Shown in pieces: positions 28,401-40,400 of a stretch of 58,331 nucleotides of DNA. How positions within the stretch are numbered: position 1 is the stretch's first letter; every line of letters begins with the position of its first letter. Source of the DNA: Branchiostoma floridae. Lineage: Eukaryota > Chordata > Leptocardii > Amphioxiformes > Branchiostomatidae. The DNA lies in assembly GCF_000003815.2 (NCBI RefSeq), contig NC_049989.1, forward strand, positions 220,071 to 278,401. Reading direction: 5' to 3'. A program made the position numbers and the translations under genes. The notes below the pieces were generated by a model. That model was not told the DNA's origin and searched no databases. It was given only the letters and a program-made list of their open reading frames with translations.

Positions 28401-31400
28401 AAATGGGAAGAAACGATTTGGGTGTGACTTAAAATCCTTTAAAATCTTCTTTTTCCTTGAAAATTTTGGCCCAACCTGGAGACTTTTGGGGATAGAAGGA
28501 ACAGGCAAGGTCTAATCTTTCCCATTTTGGTCAAAATTTGCTCAGTTTAGCAGTTTTGGTGGGGCGTGGAAGGATTTTAGTTGTTGTGTCATATTGGTGG
28601 TATCAGGAGAAAACTGGGGTCAAAGGTGAGGTTTCTTTCATAGAGCGGGGATTCCTCGGAGTTTGAGATGGTTAACCCTCTGTTTTCTTTCAGTTTTTAC
28701 AAAGATGACCCTTGTGGCTGTCTGGTGGAGAAATTTTGTTAAGATTGAAATTGGGGTTAGTACTTTTCTGAAGCCTTGTTTTAGTGTATTTTAACATGCC
28801 ATCCAATGGAGTGGTCCAACTGTAATGTCAGCCCTGTACACGCCCCCTCCCCCATTTAGTATTTTAGCCCTTTTGGGTGATATAGCTGTATTACATTTGG
28901 TGAAATCCTGTTGCAATATCATATTCAAGAGCATTTGGTTAGATTGTGACCTAATTTGGTACATGAAGATCTCTAATATTTAACAAAAGTATGATATTTT
29001 TTTGTATTTTTACAGTATGAAGCATGGGTAGAGTGTATATAAAACTTTTAGAAATGACTGAGACAGCTCAGATTACTGTAAAAGTTGTACAGATCCATTG
29101 AACATGATGGACTAAGTGATGATCTATGTTATATCATTGTATGTCTTATCAATTAAGAACTATAAATCAAAAGATGCCATGCTGGGCCCCCCCCCCCCCC
29201 TCAGTACCACAGATAGGGTACATTTTTGAGGTTCTGATTCCCTACAAAGACTCACCTATTACAAAATATCCACTAAATGTAGCACTGGGTATTGTTTGCT
29301 GTACAAAAAAAAGGATTTTGTTGTAGGTAGGAACATTTTAGTTTGTTTTATTGGGTGTCTTGTTTGTACAACTTGGCGGTTTCATTCATAGAGCCTCGTA
29401 TGAAAACTAGTAGAAAAAGTTGGAAAAAAAAGAAAACCGCCTATTGAAAAGTTGCAGTTTGTTATCAGAGTTGTAAAACATACCATGGAGAGTACTGAAT
29501 GACGGTTGCTAAGGAACACACACCTGTGATTTTTGGAAAAAGTCATGTGACTTAGGGTACACTACTCCACTGTTTTTTTGTTCAATTCTCATTTTTCATT
29601 ACCCAGAAGGGCTGACGTCACAGTTTCAAAAGGATGGTGCAATTGCGCACGCGCGGTCGAATTGCTGTGGAAGTTCGAGAATTTTCCAATTGGATATATC
29701 CTTAACAGTAAGCCTAATATCATTTGTGTTCAAGAACATCGTTTCGTGCACACGGACTCAGAACCGGAAATAATAGCACACAACATGGGAGGTACACTGC
29801 GACAGGTATTAGGAATGCAGTAGGGGCCTCCATTCGTGGAGTCAGAATCAGCATTAACTCTAAACTACTTCCGTTATTAATATTACTTTCTGTGAAAATT
29901 TTGGATGAACGCATAATCTCAGCTACATTTAAAGGCAACCCCAAAACAGATGGTGCAATCTACAACGGGGAAATCTACAACGCACAACCTTACAAGCCTT
30001 GTACACTTAATATGTTTTATGGGAAGTCCACCTCCGCCCCACAGTTGTCAGTAGGACCATCAGAGTTGGAAGTAATTCAATTTGCTAGAGTTCTAGGCGT
30101 AATCATGCTAGCTGATCTCAAGTGGTCCGCTCATGTTAACTCTATTGTCAGTAAGGCCAACCGTAGGCTCTACGTAGTACGTGTCCTAAAGAAACATAGG
30201 CTTGGTGACTATAACTTAACTCTTGTTTTCTGTGGGTTTGTAAGGCCAATTTTAGAGTATGCTTGCCCTGTGTGGCATCCAGGCCTCATCGCTCTCCAGT
30301 CTAAGTGCATTGAATCTATCCAAAAGAGGGCGTGCAGAATAATTCTAGGTCGACACTATGCTGGCTACGACCGAGCCTTTAACAGCTGTCACCTCCTTCC
30401 CTGTACCTGAGACGCCGTAGTCTTTGCTTGAAATTTGCATTGTCTGTGTATAAGTCTCCACTATTTCTGGCTGGTTACCCCCCGAAATGGGGAAGTGTTC
30501 ATGGCAGGGAACTACGTACAAAGGTCAACTACGCACAGTTTAGATGCAGATCATCCAGATTCAAAAATAGCACACTACCTTATATTGTATCATTGTTGAA
30601 TGCGTCTTAATGAACTTTTTAACAAATGTTATTATGTATCATACACCAATTCAGCCTTGTATGGCTGCAATGATATGGACACTTGTTTGGCGCAAATAAA
30701 CCAGTCATTCATTCATTCATTCATTCATTCATTCATTCATTCATTCATTCATTCATTCATTCACATGTCATTTCCTGTTATGCTCCACACAATGGCTTGT
30801 CCGACGAGGCTGCTACTGACTTTTATGCAGTCCAGGTTACTCCCCCCACTCTATGTTACGTATTGGTGGGGATATGAATGCACAAATCTGAAAGGGGTTT
30901 TCTTTTCACAAGTCCCACAACCGCAACGGTAGTCTTCTGAACACCTTTGTCGAGCAACATAGCCTTGTTATAGGCAATATTTCCTTTCGTAAACCACGGC
31001 GCAAGCTGTGGCACATAGATCACCTACGGGCTTTCTCTCTCAAATTGATTTTTGTATGTACCGCAAACGTTGGCGCAATAGCATTGTGAATTGCCAAGCC
31101 TTTTTTACATCAAAACCCCGAGGGAAGTGACCATCGCATTGTTACTTCTACTGTCAAACTGAGCATAAGACTTCCCAAGCGCAAAGTTACAAATAAATTG
31201 CTGTGGCAGGCAGTTGCAACTGACAAGTCACTTGCATTCAAAAGTGAGGACAAGATCAGCTCTCAGTTTGAAAACCTTCCACAAACAGAACAAAACTACA
31301 CCTCCTTTGTTCGTATTGCAAATGAAATGGGAAAAGAGTTCTTACCACCCAAACCTACTAACCAACAAGCAACAAGAGACATAGAGCGGGTGGTGAAAGC

Positions 31401-34400
31401 ACGATGAGCTTTGATGAGGGCCTCAACCCGCAACATCCAACATGCCCAGGTTAACTGGAGAAGGACTTATGATCAGTGTGAAGAAAGGCGCATCAATGAG
31501 ACCCTGCGTCTGTTTGAACACCCAGACAATTCCTCTGACATGAGAAAGCTGGCAAGAAATCACAGGAGAATGCTGTACATATTGAAGGGGAAAACCGTCT
31601 CAAAATTTTGGAAAACCACTTTAAGAAACATTTTGAATGCAAACTCAGCTCCTGTTTTGAACTCTGAACCAATCTTAAGTGGTGAGTTATTTTTGGATGA
31701 AGTTGACCTTGCTGTAAGCCAGTTGAAAAATGGAAAAGCACCAGGCCTGGATGGTCTCACACCAGAGTTTTGGAAAATGCTAAAAATGAAGAATTTCCTT
31801 CTGAATTTTTGTAATGCAATGGGGTATATCTGGAATCATTCCCATACCAAAGAAATGAGACCTGCGGAAAACTGACAACTACAGAGGTATCATCATCATC
31901 ATCATCAGTCATCCATTATCAGGTGACACTAAATGGGCTGACGTCACAGTTGAGTTGCGCGGTAGAAGGCACAAAATGGGAAGAAACGATTTGGGTGTGA
32001 CTTAAAATCCTTTAAAATCTTCTTTTTCCTTGAAAATTTTGGCCCAACCTGGAGACTTTTGGGGATAGAAGGAACAGGCAAGGTCTAATCTTTCCCATTT
32101 TGGTCAAAATTTGCTCAGTTTAGCAGTTTTGGTGGGGCGTGGAAGGATTTTAGTTGTTGTGTCATATTGGTGGTATCAGGAGAAAACTGGGGTCAAAGGT
32201 GAGGTTTCTTTCATAGAGCGGGGATTCCTCGGAGTTTGAGGTGGTTAACCCTCTGTTTTCTTTCAGTTTTTACAAAGATGACCCTTGTGGCTGTCTGGTG
32301 GAGAAATTTTGTTAAGATTGAAATTGGGGTTAGTACTTTTCTGACGCCTTGTTTTAGTGTATTTTAACATGCCATCCAATGGAGTGGTCCAACTGTAATG
32401 TCAGCCCACTATGAAGTCTCTCCAGATGTCTCTGTCGCACATGACAGACATAAGGTCTCTGCCTTGGAGACCAACGTCCTCCTCGATCAACCTCCTAAGG
32501 GTCTGAGATGGTCTACCACGTCTTCGCATTTCGTCGGGCTGCCAGAGAAGAACCCTTCCGGCCATCTCGTCGTGACGCATCACGTGACCGGCAAGAGACA
32601 AACGCCGGTCTCGGATGACTCTGGTAATCCTTGGCAGGCCGTTGTAAAGTTGTGTGTTGGTGGTATGACTCTTCCAGTCAACATTCAAGGTGGCACGAAG
32701 GAGCCGGGTGTAATTCCCGTCAAGTTTTCTACACATGGTTTTGGTTAGGGACCAAGAATCAGACCCATAAAGCAGAATTGACACAACGCTTGATCTGAAG
32801 ACTTTGATCTTGGTGGCATTCCTAATTTGGGCCTTCCAGACCTTTCTAAGGGCATGAGATGCTCCCCATGCTAGACCAATACGGTGCTTGACATCGTAGG
32901 CTGTGTTGGAGTAGCTGCCTAGAGACTTGAAGTCGCTAACTTGTTCTATAACGGTTCCGTCACTACTAGCTAGTAAAGCCTGAGGGTCGTCAGGAGGGTT
33001 AATGTGCATGACCATGGTCTTGGACGCATTTAGGAGAAGACCAATCTCCTGGGTTACAGACTCAACACGGTGTACGAAGTCTTGCGCAGCCCGTATTGTG
33101 TCTTCGAGTAGGCAGATGTCGTCTGCAAAATCTAAATCCGGCAGAACCACTGCTGGGTGACGGGAGCTTTGTCTTCTCCTCAGAGTGAGGCCGTCGTTGA
33201 TATTGACAGCCTTGCGCAGTGCATAGTCCAATGCAACGATGAAGAGAAATGGAGCCAGGGGACCACCCTGCAGGACACCAGTATTGATGTTGAAGGTGTC
33301 AGTTTCACCTTCAGGGGTGAGGACTGTAGCGATGGTGTCGGCGTACATTACCCTGATGGCGTCGACTATAGGTGACGGCACACCGTATGCCTCGAGGATC
33401 TTGAACATTGTGGTGCGGTTAATCGAATCAAAAGCCTTTTTGAAGTCGATGAAAATGAGCACTGCCTCTTTTTGATGGTTCTTTACCTCCTCAACAATTT
33501 GGCGTAGGGCCAGGATTTGGGCTGACGTTGATCGTGACGGACGAAAGCCGTTCTGATTGGGGCGTAAGAGCTTATCAACAACTGGCCTAATTCTGTTGAG
33601 CAGAAGGCGGTTGTACACTTTTGCGGCTATCGAGTGAGGGCTATGCCCCTGTAGTTGTCAGGAACGGTAAGGTTTCCCTTCTTTGGGACTGGAACTATAC
33701 CGGACAATCCCCACTCATCAGGTCTGCTCCAGAGAGAGTTTGATTGCAGAACTTGGTTAGGAACTGCCTAGTTTTGGGAAGTTGCCACAATTCCAACGGC
33801 AGGCCATCCAGACCTGGGGATTTTCCGGCTTTCATTTGTCAAATCGTTACCTAAGACAAACAGAGTGCTATTTCATGTACTTATGTCATGTCCCGACACT
33901 GTTTCCGTTTACGTAGGCCAATACATATACACATCAATGCAGAAAAGGAACCTCATGATTTCAACTTAATTTTGTATACATTGTCATAGTAATGTATATA
34001 CTAGATGATAAGATCCTCGCTGTGTCTCCTCTCCGTCATATTGTTTGTATAAAATACAGCCTGAGTATAGTATGTTTTCATGTTATCAGCAATAGAACAT
34101 TGCATAACCTTTATCTATTGTCACTCTGTTAGGTTAATGCCACTACTAGCATATTGCTAGTTGTCTGTACAATATAACGTTACCTAAGTTTGCCATACAT
34201 TGTACCCGTTCTACAAATGTTGTGCAATAAACTTTGACTTAACTTGACTTTGTTTCAGGGCTATGTCAACTTCACCCTGGGTGAAGGGATCGCAGCTAAT
34301 GTTGTAGTCAGTGTCAAACACTGGGGTGATTGGAACTCCAGTGGAGCTGGATTGAGGGACGGCATTGTTGAGAAGCTTGGAAAAGTGATTTTTCCAGGAG

Positions 34401-37400
34401 TTGAGTCTGTCTTCTCCCTGGATGAAAATCACACCTGATCTCTTGCCGGATAGCTCGTGCACTAGCTTCCGCGCTCTCAGATGTTCTTGGGCTGAGCTTG
34501 CTTCAAAAGTCTGGAGTGTGTTGATGATTCGGTTTTCTTCACATCTGTCGTAAGTCTTTTTGAGTTGGGTCTGGGCAGGTTGGACATTCACAGTAGGCGC
34601 GCGAAGAGTGGCTCGTCGAGCAATAGATACTTGAATGTCATCCACTGGATCAGGGTCACAAGGTGGTTTCCGTGGAAGCCTCTTGCTTCCCACTTTGTTA
34701 CAGGTTTTCACAAAAGCAGAGTATGATTTCTGATTATCAGGTAGATTTGCATATGTTTGGGCAATGTCATCATCAATAGTGCTTGCAAGCTCCTGATCTT
34801 CTATTAAAGCTCGCCAGTACAACCTTGTGCGTGTCACGGTTTTGGGCGTACGGACACTAAGACGGACCTTGGTGGAGACCATTCTGTGGTCAGAGCCAAT
34901 GGGGTTAGAGGAGTTAAAAGCTTGGCAATCTTTGACACTGTTTCTCCACCGCTTTCTGAAGACGCAGAAGTCAATCTGGGCGAGGTCGCCATTCGGGGAT
35001 CTCCACGTCCATAACCTTTTCTTGGGTTTTTGGAAAGAGATGTTGCCCACAATAAGGTTGTTTTGATTAACAAAGTCTATTAGGTAGTCTCCATTGCGAT
35101 TTGGTGTTTGGTGGAAGGAGTGGTGAGGAAACGTACTCTTCTGGCCGGCTAACTCCCCTAGCGTACTATAACATCCATTGGCATAATACCGGTCGGTTTA
35201 CTGCAATTTCTCAAGCAATGCTAATTTGGCAAATGATCAACGTATCATTTTCTCCAGTTACATGTTGCTGTTACAGCTTACCTTTGCCACTTCTTCTGTG
35301 TAAATTATTTTGTCTCTCTGGTCCTGCTAAAAACATGATATCGTAATTGGAACACACCGCGGAATTGCACGGAGAACGGGCGCGTGGTTGGAAGGGGGTG
35401 CACTATACCGGTCGAACGAAACACGGCACAATTCAGTTCAGTTCAGTTCATCCTCTTGGAGGTGACACCTTTGTCTCCACTCGTACTCAACGGCACAATT
35501 AACTGCCGCTATGTACCTTTATTCATCCTCTGTTCTTTCCTGTTAGTAGTTGCACAAAACAAAAATCTGCATGAGCATACAAAAAGTCATGAGAAAATGG
35601 GCGTATACTGACAAGAAATTTCATTTAATTTTGGTCCGTCACAACCGCTATGACGTAAAACTTTACTGCTGGCCGTAGCATTAAAAATGGCGGGAAAATG
35701 GCGGCGTACGTTCAATTTGACCCATTCAGCCGTAGATCCGGGCTATTACACGGTTCCTCACACTTTTACACGAGTTGTAGGTCACCAAAAGAAATTCAAG
35801 ATTGCTGTTGAATCATGCTCGTCTTGTGCCGTGAGCACATGTGATTATTATCTACAAATCTGGCGATGAACGTGACAGTGTTTGTCCCACGACGAGCTCG
35901 CCTGCCCCAAAAATGATCTGAAAACTTTTGGCCTTGTTGTCTTCGAATGCATTGTTATCGATGCTTTGTAAATTATGTATTGGACACCTAGATGTCTGAA
36001 GTGTGCATACCTCAGAAATAACTATTGTTGCATGTGTAGATCTCTTTAAGTTCCACTATTTTTAATCGACCGGTATAAGGCTTATGACCGATATTATGCC
36101 AATGCATGTTAGATTCTATTTGTCCAATTTCTACAATTAGACCACCGATCCACGAAGCCTGGTAGAGTCTACCAATCAGTAACATGGCGTGGAGGGGTGT
36201 GGACTGGACAAAAGAATGCAGGATAGAGTGGAACTCCTCCACTTCACACTCCTGTCTATCACTGTGTGGAGAGTGACAAGACACCAGAATAGTTTTTGGG
36301 TTGCCCCTGATTGTCAATACGACTATGCGTTCAGAGATCTTCTCAACGGTTGTAACTAGAGGTAACAGGGAAGACCACACAGTAATACCTACGCCGCCGA
36401 TTGTCGAGTTCGCCGCGTTTTTCAGTGCTGACGCAGTGAAGAGCGTATTGTTACCAAGATCGTGGTCAATGATATCTGGATCTTCCTCCTTATGCATGAA
36501 ACGATGTTCTTGAATACACACAGCTGATATCTTGACATCTGACATGAGCTTGTTTAATTCAGCTTTAGAGGATTTATGGGCAAGAGTTCTACAGTTCAAA
36601 GTTGACATAATGAACGTATTGTTGGGAGTCGAGAGACCGTTCCTAGGTCGAGTATCTGAACTTGGACATCCCGAGTAATTGGGTACACGATCAATAGTAG
36701 ACGTATCTTTGTCTGACCTATAGGAGGGCAGGTAGGTGTTGAGGCTGACCTGCCTGTCTTTGGCTTTACCAGCCGACATTCTATGTAGGAACTTCATAGT
36801 GTTTTCAAGTGGCTGTAGTACTTAAACTATAGTGTGATGACTCGCCGCGTCTATCACACCGCAGTAGCTCGCTGACTGAGCTAGGAGACCCTGGCCGAAG
36901 ACCAAATTAGAGGTACATACGCCCAGCGCCGTTGTTAGTGTCACCGTTGGCCAGGAAGTGGTTCCAGCTCATCCGCCGACACTGCACAATCCACCTCGCT
37001 GCGACCCGAGGTTTCACCTGTGACCCTAGGTTGGGCAGCTCCGTCCACTTTGCCTTGCTGAAGGACAATCTATGGTTTGGTCAAGGTTCGAGGTCACTTT
37101 CAGTGAATCAAAGAACTGAGTAAAATGTTGGTAAACTCAAAATATAAAGACTGCAGAGAACCACTGCCCTGACTAAGATGGCAGTGGGGTGGGAGGGAGG
37201 TATGATCATTGTAAACAAAATGACAGATATCTGGCTATCTAGTAAACAAACATAAAAATGAACTTAAAAAAACAACACTTTAAACCCTATCTAAGCATCT
37301 AAGCATTCTGGTCCCCAGAAGCAAACAGGAGAAGAGGACGTCCATACCTCACGCTAAAGAACTTTATTGAATCTGAGACTGGACTATACAATAAGAACCT

Positions 37401-40400
37401 CATTGAACTGATGAAAGATAGAGCACACTGGAAGCAGAACTTTGTCAATGATTCAACTCGATAAGAGTATGAATAAGTATGTATGTATGTATGTATGTAC
37501 ATGTCAGACTAATATTTGTCTCTTTTTGAGCTACATATGGCATATTTTGAGCATTCTAACATCAAATGCAGTGTATTTGTAAACTGTCCTAATTAATTAT
37601 CCAAATTAGCACCTGATTTGCATGATTAGCATTTAATTATGTAAGGCATCCCTTAAGCTATCTACATTCCAAATATCACGAAGATCCTTTAACCCATTCC
37701 CGAGTTATTCCCTCTAAATAAAGGGATGATGCAACTGCTCATGCCTGCGAGATTTTGGGAATTCTTGTCAAACGGTCGCCAACTATGCTATTAGGCTGGC
37801 CCCTGAGGCGTTACCAAAATAGGCATGCGGCTTGACAAGAAATGCAGCTTGTTACATGAGCAGGTTCAGTTTCTTACAATATTTACAAGTGAGTCAAGAA
37901 CATTATTAATAACACGTTGCCTTTTATGTTTTTCCGGACGGGCTTCCAAGGGTGTGGTCACCTTGATCTTAACTCAGTCACTTTAAGACTCAATGTAACC
38001 TGTATCTCTGTTATATTCTATCTGACCTTTACCTCCCTGATTACTTCAATGAAAAGCGGCCTGTTGGCCGATTTGAGCTTCTCATGAATAGATAAAGGTT
38101 CAAACAAACAATCAAACAAATCAGTCATGAAACCATGAACAACAAATATAGTACTTTAATCTCAGAAGGATATATGCCTTTACCTTTGTGCCAAATTTCA
38201 ACTCGTTCGATGAAAAAATGAGCCTGTTATAAAACTTATAGCATTAATTTCTGAAGCACCCTCGTGTTGTACGATTTATAAAGGATACGAATGACTAAAA
38301 ATTTCCAAAAACGGTATTTCATTAGGTTGGTATAATACTGGACATTGGGGTTTACTTTTTCACAACCAGTTATGTACGTTTCGGTGTCTATCAGACATCT
38401 TCTTCAGAACTTCTGACTGGAGTACTGCTTCTACCCGCTATATGTAGCCGATGTAGGGGGCGCTTTTGCATCGAGAACACAATCCAAACGTGTAAGTGTG
38501 GTGACCACGGAAGTGCGTGTTTGTGTCTGCACCCGAGCAGTGCTCAGCAGCTAATGTCTACAGAGTCAGGCATCCGACATCAAAACAGCTAAACCCAACA
38601 TCACAGGTATGAGACGCATTGAAAGAACCCAGGAGGGAAAGAACTTACCGATACTACCGGTGGACAAAGCCAAGGCTACGGTGGGCATGGACCAAGGAGG
38701 TTGAAAACCTCCTTGCATGGACAAAGCACACTATGAGAAAAAAAGGTGAGTGGTAAACAAGCTAACCAGAAGACGTATGGAAAAATACCTGGTGCGGACC
38801 TCACACAGAAGTATAAGAAAGGGATGATTGCGAGCTTCTTGAAACGGCTTACGGATAAAAACAAGATCACAAACACTTTAGGCCAAGAATGCACTGTACT
38901 AAAAAAAAAACACCGCAGTCATGCCCCATGTGCGACTACACAGGATTCATGGGTTACAGCACGTACAGAGCACTAGCAGCTTACCCACGAAGTGTAACAT
39001 AATGGACCATTCTACTATGAACCCTTTTGGTATGGAAGAGGACCGCTCAGTCAAATTTCTGGATCACAGCACGAGCATGCACAGCTCTAACGAAACAGCC
39101 TCTTGAACATACACAAACCTCTGTGAAGCGGAAATTTCAAGTGTTACCAAAACAAATAGGCAAGGCAAATATGGCGGACTCAAGTTAGGTGTTTGTGTTC
39201 AAGGTGCGCTCCAATAACTAAACTTTTAACGTCAAACCTGGGAAGGAATCAGTTAGTAGCCTGTTTTGTGTCTAGAATTCTTTGTACCTTTGATTAAAAA
39301 GACAACTATCCAGTCAACCTTTTTTCGCCGTGCAGGGGAATTATGTGATACCTATAATGTAAAGCAGAAAGTTTCTTTTACCTAGGCTACAGAAAGCCAC
39401 ACTAGAAGGCACGGAATGAGGTATTAAAGGTACTGGAATCGAAATAAATGGCAGATTGTATTTAGAAAATATTTATACCTCCGCCACTACGTCAGGAAAG
39501 GAGACACGGTGGTCAAAATGGGCCCCAAAAATCTATATTAGAACATATCAATTAAAGCACACCGTACTAGTATACTTAGACCCAGTAACGTAACATACCC
39601 CTTGAAACATTGCGTCTTTGACCAAAGTCCCGGCGTGTCTGTTCCTGTCCTACAGAACGAGTCAATAATTGCAACCTACGTTCTTCGAAAAACGTGTTCT
39701 CTCTGATAACAAACACCTTATATTCTCGTCATTTTGTAAATGAACGAGGTCTATATGTCTAAACTAATACGCTTGGTATATAGCACATACCAGCGCTTGA
39801 CGTGGCGAATGTGCGCTGGACATTACATGGTAAACTTAAACTGGCGTCCTTTGCCCACAATTTTCTTCTTTTTTAATCATACCTTATACTACAGAATATA
39901 TTTGGAAGTTGTACTAAAACGCATGGTAACACGGACAAAAGCATAGCAACCGCAACACCATGAGAATTCGCCGAACTTAACGTGACGATCATTGCCGGGC
40001 GCAACTACAAGATTCGGCTGGGGCGGGGTTGAGCCCGCCCGCCCATAATATAAGCACAACCCGCCCTTTCCTACGTAAGTCTGATATTCTCTCTCACACA
40101 CACACACACTCCTCACGCAGACACAGTGTGAAGTGAAATGTTTTGAACATTTCCATGGAAGCTTACCACACACGGAAATCCAATAACGTAATGGAGACCT
40201 CTCGGCAAAGTACGTCTTCAAATCAAGATTCAAGAACTATACCGTGTCTAGTCCTGTCCTACAAAATAACTAAAAATTAAAAAAAAAAACCTTTGTTCTC
40301 CGCTCCGCTATTTCTAGTAAGAATTTTATATTCCCGTCAATTTTGTAACAAAATCTGCAGTTCGCAATTCACTAAGCTTGGTGTTACACACCCAAGCGTT

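Larger units (their letters stand above)
28002..28834. repeat. Duplicated block; second copy at 31620-32407
   Basis: Near-identical, with small indels, from the LINE family-A linker through the RT fragment and (ATC)n into the 473-bp MITE. Similarity starts at tttaagaa-acattttg and stops exactly at the MITE end. Left and right flanks differ. Confidence 0.8.
32401..36797 (-). mobile_element. LINE (family A) copy, minus strand, with two insertions
   Basis: The endonuclease lies at 36797-36170 (MSTLNCRTLAHKSS, AVCIQEHRFMH). The linker is at 35165-34254 (NISFQKPKKRLWTW, then RMVSTKVRLSVR). The reverse transcriptase is at 33838-32401 (GKSPGLDGLPLELW, QNGFRPSRSTSAQ, FIDFKKAFDS, GVLQGGPLAPF, FADDICLL). 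The RT frame alone is open for 405 codons. The element is interrupted at 35166-36170 and 33840-34253. This style of endonuclease/RT LINE is common in marine animals; the clade is not certain. Confidence 0.83.
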
